From assembly GCA_021234535.1 (NCBI GenBank), contig CM037836.1, forward strand, positions 15,917,111 to 15,981,110: a DNA stretch of 64,000 bases. Direction: 5' to 3'. Both the position numbers and the translations under genes were made by a program. This stretch comes from Stichopus chloronotus (taxonomy: Eukaryota; Echinodermata; Holothuroidea; Aspidochirotida; Stichopodidae). Under the pieces are notes generated by a model, which saw nothing but the letters and a program-made list of their open reading frames with translations, was not told the DNA's origin and did not search any database. This document shows, piece after piece, positions 11,199 through 22,615 of the stretch (positions within the stretch are counted from its first letter, which is position 1; each line of letters starts with the position of its first letter).

Positions 11199-11403
11199 GT
11201 CAAAACGTCCCCAGACCCATTCGTCTCAGTGGCAAAAGGTCCTAACTATTGGTCAAAACGTCCGCCCCAGAAAACCAAAACCTCCTACGCCAAATCGTCC
11301 CCCGTCAATAATTAACAGTAGCCTAGCTTACTTCTCTTGTAAAGTACAGTTTTCTGGATTTGGTAGCTAACAATGGGACGTTTCGGTCTGTGGACGTTTT
11401 GAC
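11199..11403. repeat. Fold-back MITE with GTCAAAACGTCC ends
   Basis: The left end GTCAAAACGTCCCCAGACC (from 11199) matches the inverted right end GTCAAAACGTCCACAGACC (read on minus from 11403), with 18 of 19 positions identical. The interior has further degenerate copies of CAAAACGTCC (for example 11252-11264). No clear target duplication is visible. Confidence 0.7.
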
Positions 11404-11484
11404 TGGATATAGCGACAGGACCCCACAGGCGGCCATGTCCACCCCGGCCGCTCATTCCCAAATTAAAACAAAAAAAAGAAAGAA

Positions 11485-11860
11485 ACAAAAATGCAGTACC
11501 TAATGCAGTAATTGCCGGAAGCAACGTTCTTCCTGGTACGAGACCCAAAAAGGACGGCCAGATGGGCCTTTGAATTCTTACGTAGATGCCAGTGGAAGGT
11601 ATACATTATTCATGCAAGAAGTCCTATAGCCTGGCCCTGTGGCGTTTTGCACTGCTGGGTGGGTAGATAAAGTCATGCATTCATGAATAGAAGGGAAGTC
11701 GGAAGGTTGAGTAGTATCTAACGTAACGGACATGTAGCCTAATCAGCAGAACCGAGATTTTTCAAGGTGAATACCAAGGTAAAAATGGAGTTTCTATCAT
11801 TACTTTGATTGTTTCTCTCCGCTATACGCAAGCTGTAAGTCGGTTGCATGCGAGTTACAA
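11485..11860 (+). repeat. Local duplication, left copy
   Basis: This is homologous to 12210-12812: both contain 'ATGCA.TACCT..GCA', 'AAGCAA', 'CGAGGCCCAAA'-like, 'GGCCTGTGAATTC', 'TTCATGCAAGA' and 'CTTTGATTG.TTCTCTC' blocks in the same order. It is strongly diverged, so the duplication is old. No coding sequence is evident. Confidence 0.6.
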
Positions 11861-12209
11861 GGAACCGTAACTCATGATTGATGCACTTGTGATACACTCC
11901 GTAACCAACAAGTTTACTCGGTTACCATTTACGAGTAAAAAATAGTTCCAAAAGACATTACTTAGAATGTTTCCCATGCATGGGAAGTGTGTTTTCAGGC
12001 ATTTTAGGCAGTATTTTTATCGAAAAAATTTTGTACACTACGCACCAAGTTACGTTGACGCTCCGCTTAGTCTCATACACTTCAAGTCAGGAAAGGGTCT
12101 CCCAATGGCGGCGGGATCGGCACTGGCAGTGGGTTGGGCTTGGGGGCTCATACCCCCCAAAAATGGAAGGGGACTAAAGGTATGATGAAGAGGAAATGAA
12201 AAATGAAAA

Positions 12210-12812
12210 AATAAAATGCAATACCTCACGCATGATTGCCTGAAGCAATTGTACCCGGTGCGAGGCCCAAATGCCAGCGGGACCGGCCTGTGAATTCGTC
12301 ATTCGTAGAACAGCAATAGATGGTAACCACATTTTTCATGCAAGATGGCCTAGACTGACCCTATGGCGATATATGCATTATGTCAGTTCTACGCCCTGTC
12401 AGCCTCCACTGCGCGTTGAGAGGTTAAAAATGTAGGCCCACATTCATGAACAAAACGAAAATGGTGGGCAAGGCGGTTGACTGTACCATCTATATCTCAC
12501 ACAACGAAGGGACACAGAATACATAGTTCTTTTTGTTTCATTGCTTGTTTTCCACAACATGCAATTTCAATATTGTACAATCCCTTGTGTAATTCCAAAT
12601 TCAAAAATCCGTAAGCATGATTTGAAAGAAGTAAGCTAAAAAGCCCCTAAGGACCTTGTCAGAAACTAATTATTCCCTAAAGAAACAAACATGGAAAACA
12701 GAAAAGGCACAATAACTGCAGAAAAGACTGACAAACAAAAACAGGGAAATACCAGGGAAAACATGGACTTATCACTGCTACTTTGATTGCTTCTCTCGGC
12801 TACCCAATTGGT
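12210..12812 (+). repeat. Local duplication, right copy
   Basis: This is the second copy of the segment at 11485-11860, in the same orientation. It is about 250 bp longer because of extra sequence roughly between 12480 and 12770, just before the shared CTTTGATTG block. Confidence 0.6.
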
Positions 12813-13651
12813 TATATGCCATGTAACTTGATCCCGATTGGCAGCAAATACTGGAAACGGGATGCACTTTAATGTGGTGCACCCTACGTGTTTATATGAG
12901 TTACAACTGGCTAGAAAAAATATTCCGGCGTAAAGCGAAAATTATAATGCCAAGATTGTAACCTCAGTGCAAGGATGCGTTTTTCGGCGGTTATGTTGAA
13001 ATTCGACGTGTGAAAAGTGCCGTTTCCTGTGATCTGGCAAGCATTTTTGTAAAAAGGTTTTCTCGTGGGCGTCTACCCCTTAGATAGTGACGGAATATCT
13101 TATAAGTAGTTTTTGTCCTCTATAAAGTCCTCTTGAAAGAAATCTGTTCCTCACTCCCTCGGATGTCTTGGTGTTTTGGTCCCCTTCGGTCTACGGCCTT
13201 TTGTTATCGTTTCTGTGACCTTCGTTCCGCGACTTTTTTGAAGAGACGAAAACTAAAATCCCAGATACGGAAAAAAAAAATCGAAGAAAAGAAAAAAAAG
13301 CTGTAGAAACGAGAAAAAAAAAGTGGCAGAAAAAATAGGAGCAGAAACGAATGCAAGTCTCAGACACGAGAAATAATTTAGAAGATTGGCCTGATTGGTT
13401 TTCAAATTCCGAAATATGGACGACAGTTACTAGAAAATGTTCACCCATTCAAGTTTTAGAGTTAAATCACTTCCGCAAATTTGACCCGATCCACTATCCC
13501 AACTTTATAACCACGTGATAATAATATTACTTCTGATGGGCTGCGAGAGGAAATTTTTATCATGGGAAGGGATAAATTTAATTTCCTTTTGGATTAATTT
13601 AGGCCTATTTTTTTTACTTTTCCAATTTATTATTTTTATAACGTAGGCACT

Positions 13652-13832
13652 ACATACGCTCTAAATTTACTATGGTCAAAATTGACCATAGATTGGTCAA
13701 CTGTACGCACCGACCCAAAATATGGTCAAATTGTTACACGTAATTTACGTTGACCAAGTTGTCCATATTTTGGGTCGGTATAGTTGACAAATCTATGGTC
13801 AATTTAGACCATAGTGAATTTAGAGCGTATGT
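13652..13832. repeat. 181 bp fold-back MITE with nested palindromes
   Basis: The outer ends ACATACGCTCTAAATT (13652-) and its inverse (ending at 13832) continue into long inverted repeats of about 75 bp per arm. These include ACTATGGTC, AATTGACCATAGATT and CGACCCAAAATATGG. Inside each arm TATGGTC...GACCATA is itself palindromic, so several hairpins can form. There is no coding capacity. The flanks do not show a convincing target duplication. Confidence 0.85.
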
Positions 13833-16221
13833 TTTTTAAAGACTGATATCTTAGCATGAAACGAATCTTTTGTTTCAAGTAATTTTAATTCATTTAGTTG
13901 CATGAGTTTGTTTTGAGTTGCAACGGAGGGATTTGTTGATGACAATTTACTTTTAGGCCTATATCATAGGACGGTGAGACTAGAAGTTGCAAGTTTATTT
14001 CTACCATGATCACATACCAAAAAGTAGATTAATTTCCAACATAATTAAGTGTCAGTTAATAGTACACATGCGTAAGATCCACTTGAGGAAGTGATGATAG
14101 GGTATGATACTTGGTAGCTGAGTGAATCAGATAAGGCAGATTACTAAAATGTGATGGGGTAGAGGAACCAGAATGAGCACCGCTTTTCAAGTCAGATCCC
14201 TTCTAAGATGAAAAAAAAATAAACAAACAATCCAATTAGTAGGCCTATAACAACAAAACAAAAAAAAACATAGAAACAAACAAAAAAAAGAACACAGAAG
14301 TCGAATGAGTTTTGATGATGAAAGCACATCTGCAAATCTTTTTCTTTTTTTTTATCTTCCTTGTTTTGTAAGAGAGACTTTCAATTATGCAAGAGTCACG
14401 TGGATTCATCTCGAGGGAAACCATTCTTTGCCAATCACCGCCCGGGAAGCACACGCACAGAAATCAACGTAAGCGTCGCACGTTAATACAGATATACCTG
14501 CAGAAAAAGGACGAGTTTCCCCCGAGTCTCCAGGCAACCTCAGTGCACAGATACTGCGCAATGTTGCTTTTTATTGTTATCAATATTGCCACTGTAATAA
14601 ATTAACAATAGGCGTTATCCTCCTGCAGCGGCTACGTCAGCAGTTACATAACGAAAATCAATTCTCCTCTTGTCTCTGCATGTTAGCAACAAGTTTGTTA
14701 TGATGAAGGTGAAGAAGTTTGTGTGCACTGCGGAGATGATTCTTTTTTCTTTCTTTTTTTCTTCTTCTTTTATGGTTCTGTGGTATAATTTCTCTTGAAA
14801 ATGGGAAAACAGCATGATCTGAAAACAGGTAAGGTATATATAAATACACACAATCTAGTTCCATTTCTAGATCAGGGCAGGTACGACCCTCTTACAGTTG
14901 AGGGGTGAGTGAGGGGGGGGGGTAAATGTCTAATATAGCGCAACCGTCTTATAATTAGTAGGTAAAATTTTAAAAGGGCACTCAGAAAAAAATCTAGCTA
15001 TATGTAACACAATTATGCCGATTGTGGCACTTTTTTTTTTGTCAAAACGGGCACCATATTTAAATTTGGGTGTAATAGAGTTCGCTCCTTCCCCCTCCTC
15101 ACCCACCCACCGAAGGTGCAAGTCCTGTAGTTTCAGTCTTGTCCGACAACGCCACGTTTTTTATGATATGACGATGTCATCTCAGGTCCGACTCAGCGAT
15201 CGTTTCATTCTCGCCGAGCATATCGAACAGTCACCATTAACTGACAGTGTAAGGTGCTGCATGGGTTGTGAACCCATACATTATACGAAACAAGACTAAG
15301 CATTTAATTGGAAACAGGTTTGTCCATTCCAACGAAAAGCCATCACTATATTAATGATTCGAAAGTTCTTATCTGCATTCGACTGAACTGGAGCTGAAAT
15401 TATTATTTCCAATAGTTAAGTTCCTTTTCCATATCTATACATGACGTCATTCGGCAATGAAGTCCACTAGTATACGGAAGCGGATTATTCCTTCGTCTCA
15501 AAGGATTTGGTGTCCAATGGGCCTCGAAACTGACCGTACTTGCAGTTTGTCAATAAGCTGGACATGGATAGCCATTAAATTTTCATTACGTGCTCCTTTT
15601 GTTGCCTTATCATGCAGAGCAAAAGATGCTCACAGAATGTTTTTTTTTCTTCTTCTCTTTTTTGCACTTACCTTCCATTGTGGCATGAAGCATATGTGAG
15701 ACACTCATAAGCTAGTTTTCTTCCAGCTTCATTTTATGACAAAAAGAAGGAAAGCTGCAAATATTCCAGCGCGTAAAGATTTTAACTTGTTCACATCAAT
15801 AAAACGAGAAAAGTCAATTTAAAGTTCCAGAAAGTTTGATAAATATTTTGTTTTCTGTGATAAACAAATTGTAGAGCAGAAACGTTTTCCACTTGAAAGC
15901 GATTTGCACTTTTATTCAAACTTGCTCCTGGACTTTGGCAATCAATTTAAATACATTGACAGGCGCATTCATTATGTTAAAGACAATGCTTCGTTCTCAC
16001 TGATAGGTATTGAATTAGAAAGACCAATACGTGCTTCATTATCACTACAAATTAAATTGAAAAGGGCACACCTGAAAGTCATAAAGCAGCGCCACTATCG
16101 GATTAAAGTTGGACAATCCATTTCTACAAAGATTCCTTGACATACGGTAGGCTCAAGATCTCTCATCCGAGAATAAAAACAAAATGTAAAAACTTGCTGC
16201 TTGTGTAAAATAGTGTTTGCA
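13833..16221. other. No supported gene
   Basis: This is AT-rich sequence with A-, T- and G-runs (for example 14913-14922). Short open frames at 15015-15299 and 15457-15699 have no splice or family support. Confidence 0.5.
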
Positions 16222-16465
16222 TCGGGTACACGGGTACGGCATGAGGTACACGGGTCCCAGACCGACGATTCTAGGACCCGAAAATGCTACCCGGATCCAA
16301 AGGTTTAAGTTGTTGTCATGGACGTGAGATACATCGTGTTGTATTAGCGAACAAAGCAGGGTATCGACTTCTCATCGAACTCGTATCCCAAATAAATTTA
16401 TATTTTCGGTTACCCGGGTACGACAGCGTACACTGGTCCAAAATATGGACCCGCTGCAAATCACT
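16222..16465 (+). repeat. Repeat family F ('ACCCGG' type), copy 1
   Basis: The sequence is bounded by GGGTACACGGGTAC and GGTCC..GGACCC motifs and contains GCTACCCGGATCCAAAGGTTT. A matching segment (GCTACCTGGATCCAAAGTTT) is in the copy at 40155-40590, and a shorter diverged piece is at 55465-55560. No coding is seen. Confidence 0.55.
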
Positions 16466-17679
16466 ACCATAAGATGGTAATTTCAATCAGCACTCTCCCT
16501 TTAACTCTCAAAGATAAAGCTAAAAAGAAATATTTAGGCCTATTTCCTACTTCTTTTGCATTCATTCTTCTTTCCTACTTCAGAATAAGTTTGTTTGTTT
16601 GATTGATTGCTTGTTTTTGTTTGTTTTTTCTTTTGTTTGTTTTTGAGGCAAGGATTTCGATCGGACTTCTTGCTGACAAACTACACCTTCCTTTTCTGTA
16701 CTCGTTGTCATTAAAACGTGATCAGAGCCCTTTAAGATCCGGGAATATTTGTCACAATGATACACTGTGTTGGACATATGTATTGATGGATAGTCCACAA
16801 TCACACCTTTATGAGGTGACTCCTACCCTTACACTTAGTTTGACACTGAGCACGAGGAATTTAGAGAAGTATGTCAAAACATGGAGAACCCCTCGCTGCG
16901 TTTACATAACAGAGAGGAGCGGAGAATCTCACATGGCCTTCGGGGGGTGAATCGTTCAAAACTGTCAACACGGTCTCGATGTGTCAAAAAATGGATACAC
17001 GACTTGTTGGTTTTAATCAAATTTCTTAAATTCTACAGAGTCAACAAACCTGCCAAAAATTTGTGATAAGAAAGTGAATTGATGTGCAGAAGCAATGAAC
17101 TTACGAGATTTTTTTGTACATTTTGTATTATTGTTGCTGGCTTGTTTGTTTGGTTGGGCATTTACTACATCGAACAAACACTATCGAATAATCTAACATA
17201 AAAGTGTTAAAAGGATATAAACAAATCCAGTGAGGCCACAATAAAATTTTCGATAGCTATGACAAAGAGTTAAAGGGAAATAGGGCGTTAAGAATATACC
17301 AACATGGTACACAAAGAAAATAGCCTAAATCATTGTTAACCCATTCAGTCTCATCAATAAACATCTGCAACAGCTTCATCTCTTCAAAACATTATGCATG
17401 TGATGAGTAACGGAAGATGGATCATTTGAATTTTAAAAGTTTGGGTGAACAAATTATTGTTGAGCAACTAATAACTGAACTTCTATCTGTGAGAAACTTA
17501 TAACTTAAAAAGAAGGCTACTGTTCATTCTTATTTTGAATGATCTAAATATCTATCATTCTATGCCTACAAACATTAGTTTTAAAAATATGGTTGTTTCC
17601 TGTGAAACAAACTCCTTCTTTCCCCTTAAAGGCAGCAACTCATCAACCTAAAGTATATTTCTGGCTTCCTGAAAGCGGA
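16466..17679. other. No supported gene
   Basis: The interval holds a low-complexity TTTG-rich tract (16590-16650) and an open frame (16603-16950) whose hydrophobic start is simply that tract translated. Nothing else could be supported. Confidence 0.5.
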
Positions 17680-17855
17680 ATTCTCAACTGATTATAAGTT
17701 ACGGTTATTAGGTATATATAATATTACACAGCATATACACAGGATCCATTGTTTTGATTACACATGTGGAGGAATTTTAGACAGGCTGAGGGAGGAACTA
17801 GACGCAAGTGGTTGGGAGAATTGAAACTGTCTGGGGTGATGAGTTCTTGTCTTTA
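17680..17855 (+). repeat. Repeat family D, copy 1
   Basis: This shares TTCTCAACTG, TTACACAGCA, TTTTAGACAG, AAGTGGTTGG and TGAAACTGTCTGGGGT in order with 49110-49302. It lies just upstream of the family C copy at 18165. The class is unknown. Confidence 0.7.
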
Positions 17856-18164
17856 ACTTGTAGTGCATGCGGTGAGAATTTCGTGGATCTCTCACACGAT
17901 TTTAGTATTGGAATATTGACGATTCGGGAACTGCAGCATTTTGAACTCGAAGTGAAAAAAATAGTCATGTCATTGCAGTAACCTTCCCGCAAGATGTTGC
18001 TTTTTTTTCACTTTTCAAGTTTCTAAGGATTCCCTACCCAACACCTTTCCACATTCAAAGGTTACGCCACATATGTCCGATCCACCAGCCTGAGCGAGCC
18101 ACGTAGTCTCTCACCACTTCCCCAACTATCCTTTCCTGTGACCCCTTCCTTTCCCAGTTTTTTC

Positions 18165-18690
18165 CAGGTTTTCCTAGTTTGACCTCTGATGACATCAAAC
18201 GATCTTTGACCTTCACCAAAACGACAGGGATCATCCACTCATGACCAACCCAAACACTATGTATGACATTAGTCAAGATTATCCTTGTTGAGATATTTTG
18301 TTTGCAAGGTTTTTCACATTTTGACCTCTGTTGATCTCAAATGACATTTGACCTCTACCAAAAATAGTAGGAATCATCTACTTATATGACCAACCCACAC
18401 ACCACGTACGACATTAGTCATGGCTATGCTTTTTGAGATATAGTGTTTATATGTGTTTAGAAGGGTTCACAATTTGACCTCTGGTGGCCTCAGATGACCT
18501 TTGAGATCCACTCAAAACAAGTTGGATCATCTACTCAATATGACCAATCAACACACCAAGTATGAGATAAGTCAAAGTTACCCTTCTTGTGATATCGTGT
18601 TTACAAACAAGGCGTCACACACACACACACGCGCGTGCGCAATCACCATCGATTAGATTCCTTTTGCCCTCGGCAAGGAATCAATAAAGT
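18165..18690 (+). repeat. Repeat family C, copy 2
   Basis: About three tandem units carry the TTTGACCTC / ATGACATTTGACC / GACCAACCCACACACC-type blocks and 'GAGATATAGTGTTTA'. They are followed by a CA/CG tract (18606-18632) and the hairpin GATTCCTT / AAGGAATC (18656-18682). The half-sites are more decayed than in the first copy. Confidence 0.75.
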
Positions 18691-21379
18691 GGTCAGTTTT
18701 ATAGTTTCGATCTTTCCTCTCAATTCGTTAAGTTCGGCTACACTTTCATTTTCTTTCACTTACTGATCTACTTAACATTTATCCGAGGTCCATATATTTA
18801 TGTAGGAAACGCAATTAAATACCCTGGTCGTTCCTGTTCCTCCTCTGTGATATGGAACTATATAAGGAAATGCACACGCAGCACTTAAATACTCACTTCG
18901 TTAAACGTGCAATTATTGAAATGGGCAAAAAATATGGTAAATTAATAACGACACCGCCTAACAGAGTTTCCTCGACGCTATGACATTTTTTTTTTATCTA
19001 GTCATCATAAACGTTTTGATTTTGGTATTTGTGTGTGGCAGGCACAAACCACAAATCTATTACGGGCAAAAGCGCAAGATTGAGATTAATTCCTATCAAC
19101 TTTGATATTAAAGTTGTCCTTTTTTATCTGTGTTTTTCATTTATAGTTTATCTCAGATTATGACATTGTAGTTATCTCTTAAGTTTGGCTTAGCCTAGCT
19201 GGGTCAGATTTCGCTATTTATGTTAGCCTTTGACCATTTTATCTCATGAGGTCGGATCATTTGATTTGGGGAGGTGGATTTTCCTTTTCTCCTATATCGT
19301 GCATTGTTTTGCGACTGGTGTATATTTTGAGTCCATCGTGATGAGGTATTCTGTACTAACGAAAACGCTTTTATCATATCCAGGACCACAGACGCAGAAT
19401 GTAATTTTTACGAAAAATAGTAATAGACTTATTTCATGTGAAGTCACAGTGATACAGAGAGATGAACCCTGTAAGGATAGCGACTAAATTTAACACGAGC
19501 CATTCGATCTACATGTATTAAAGCAGGATGTGCTGTTATTCCTGCATCTTGTCAAAAGTGCACCAAAAGACTGGCTATATTTTGTATAGTTGTCAAAAGC
19601 TGTACAAACTATCGTGCAGTGGTTTCTATGTCCAAATAAAGCCTAATTTCCTGAAACAATGCGTTTTCGTAGTGGGGTCTTCGCACGGAAGCGCCGCATC
19701 TTTACTACAGGGCCTGATTCCGCTAACTTTTTTAAAAAAAAAAAATGAATCACTCTTCTTTCTGCCGTAATTAACAATCTAATGAATGGAATTTCTCCTG
19801 AAAGAAGCGTATAGTAGATGGTATTTTCCAGATTGCTATCGAATGGAAGAGAATGATGGAGAATAAATGATGAAGGCTATTTGTTTCCTTCAAACAGCAC
19901 ATCCTGCTTTAAGCGCAGCTGAACCTACCACTCAAGCGTAGCGGTAGGCCCTACCTACCACTACGACGGTGGGGCAGAATCTTAGGACGAATCAATTCAT
20001 CGTTTGTACATGAAGGTGTGCGTGTGTGTGTGTGGTGGGGGGGGGGGGGTGGTTGATCTGACAGCGTACGTATCCTATTGAATACACAATATAGAAGGTT
20101 ACAGTAGCCTATACGAACATTCTGTGCCACGGTCACGTTCCTATACTGTTCTTTTGATCATCAATTGGGAGAGCGCCCCTTATTCGTTGCTATGTAGGGT
20201 TCCATGTGTATGAACGCTATTGTTATTCTCTGTATAGGAACCCTAACGTTACGTGACGTCAATGCAAGAGAGGGATGGTCTATCAGAGCCCCCCCCCCCC
20301 CCCCCACTGAACATCAAATCGCTTTAAGTTCATGCCAGTTGACTTAACGTACATCTGTACATACATGCGCAATATGGAAGACGAAGTGAGGATCATTGTT
20401 GCATGTATCTCTGTGTTGTCATTCAGAAAAGGGACACACCGTCAGTAATTAAACAATAATACGACCATTGTTAACTGAAAGAATGCAAACAAACGAGTCA
20501 GTTGGGCTATGCACAGTATCCCGATTCTATTGTAGTTTAAAGTTACTAATCGGCAAGTTTGTATAGTTTACAAAATGTTGATTTTTCCATTTCCGGCCAT
20601 CTCCTTCTTGACATCACCCCCTACCCTCACGCATAAACACCGTTTCCTCTAATTTCATTCTCCGTTTCAGAACATAAATAAACAAAGAAAAATTTTTTAA
20701 AAAAGGCGATATTTGTAAAGGGACAAAGTTTATCTTAGTGTGTAAGCTAATAACAATAAGATATTTAATATTTATCTACATATTGAAAGTCAAGTTTTTT
20801 CATCCCGAACTTTACGAGCTATAGTATGAGGACATCTTTATCTTCTTTCCAATAGTTACTCTGCGTCTATCGTACAGATACGATGACACCGACAACGCCC
20901 ACCTCGGAGTATTTACGACAAAACGATTCAATTTTGGAAATCCATTTTAAGTAGGTCTCTTTGAATTTGCCCGAGACCATTTCTCGCGCGATATATGTAT
21001 ATATATATATATTTTTTTTTTGGCGATTTACGACGCTGTCGTTATATTGTCAAGGTACAGTATGAAATGATGTGAAATAATCAGAACAATTTATACACGG
21101 TCTCTGCTAATATGTAGTTTTTTTTTACAGTATCAGAACAGATTACTTCAAACTGAAAAGGAAACTGACAATTTCTGAGGCAATGAGGGGGAAGTGATGC
21201 ACATAAAGATAACGAGATGCTATTGCGATATAAATAGAAGAGAAACGACTAAGATGGGGAGAGTTGTCTTTCCCTTCTGCTAATGCAGTCGTTATCGTAA
21301 AGAAATCCGTTCTTGTAATATGCAGACAGTATCGTAGGTAAGACCCCAATGTGTCAGAGGTATGAAAATAATTGGGAAA
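18691..21379. other. No supported gene; simple-sequence tracts
   Basis: The stretch includes a (GT)n followed by a G-run (20014-20050), an 18 bp C-run (20289-20306) and a TA tract (20996-21010). I saw no exon-like segment. Confidence 0.5.
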
Positions 21380-21520
21380 GGGATGGGGCAGGTAAGGGGG
21401 ATGGGGAGGGAGGAGAGGGTGAGGGAAGGGGTATGGGGAGGGAGGAGAGGGTGAGGGAAGGGGTATGGGGAGGGAGGGGAGGTGAAGGAAGGGGAGGTGA
21501 AGGAAGGGGATGGGATGGGG
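21380..21520 (+). repeat. G-rich minisatellite
   Basis: Near-identical units of about 32 bp are built on GGTATGGGGAGGGAGG and AGAGGGTGAGGGAAGG, repeated about two to three times, then shorter GGAAGGGGAGGTGAA units. One strand is almost free of C and has dense G3-G4 runs. Open frames across it (poly-Gly/Glu or poly-Pro/Ser) are artefacts. Confidence 0.9.
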
Positions 21521-22615
21521 ATATCAAGTGCTTCAAACACTTTACAGAAAAAGAGGGGCAAATCAATCGTCCATCGAAAACGAATATTTTTTTTATAACC
21601 TGCAGTTGTAGAAATGGTCATTTTGAAAATAGACTATGAAGGAGGGGAATTAATTATTTTTTTTGTGTGTATAGAGATGACGACTTACACGTATGTTTCT
21701 GTATTTTAACGAAATCTGAACAACATTCCGCATTTGTTTCGAATGAACACTTTCTTAACCGACATCTGCTCTTTATCTTCGTACCATTGCGGCGCTGATG
21801 CGATGACGAGGGAGGTAGACGGCGATCGATATCATGTGCAGGGCGATGCTGCCAAATAACTCAGACAGCCAGCCATGTAGAGCTTTTCATTCTGACATTT
21901 TGTCACTACAAATGTTGCATACGAGATTCGAGGCTTTGCACTAGGGATGATATTGGTGCCTTCGGTAGCCACTAACATAATGTTGATTACCCTTCGTTCT
22001 CGAGAAAAACCAGTCCAAGCCAACTCAATCAAATTAACTATTATAATCTCCGTAAATAATTTATCTATGAAGATGAAATAATCGATAGTGATTCAAGCAC
22101 AGACGCACGCAACGACCTTCCCAATCCACGAAGTAAGTAACATTTTCCGGTCAATCGATAATGATATTACTGACAAGCAGAGAAGAGGGCCAGCAAGTCA
22201 AAATAATTCACTGAAAATATCACTATGCAAAATTTGCTGGTGTAGATATTGCTAAATTCCACATCCTGCATGGCTCAAAGTCGTGAGTCCGTTTCAGCTT
22301 GTCACCCACACATACACACAAAATAATGACATCCCCCAGATGTTGTTAATTAAAAGTTGGTCTGCGTTAAGTTCATATAAGTTAAAAGAGCTTGAACCAA
22401 AGACAATAAGAAATTAATGAGGCCAGCCTTGGAACGGAAACGAAAGCAATGACTTAAAAAATAACTAATGGTCGGTCGAAAACGCCAAACATGTCGATTT
22501 GCTGTTTGCTGCAAAACAGGTTTTTTTGTTTTTTTTTTGCTGTTTGGCTGATCGTCTGAAGATAAAGTTAACGACGATATAACATTGAGATATAGTAACA
22601 ATGGTCACACATGTT
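21521..22615. other. No supported gene
   Basis: I found only short chance frames and a T-run near 22520. Confidence 0.5.

Noticed and set aside
16603..16950. 115-residue frame with a signal-peptide-like start
   Set aside because: The hydrophobic start comes from a TTTG low-complexity tract and no splice signals or family motifs follow.
21349..21639. Gly/Glu-rich and Pro/Ser-rich frames on opposite strands
   Set aside because: These are translations of the G-rich minisatellite.
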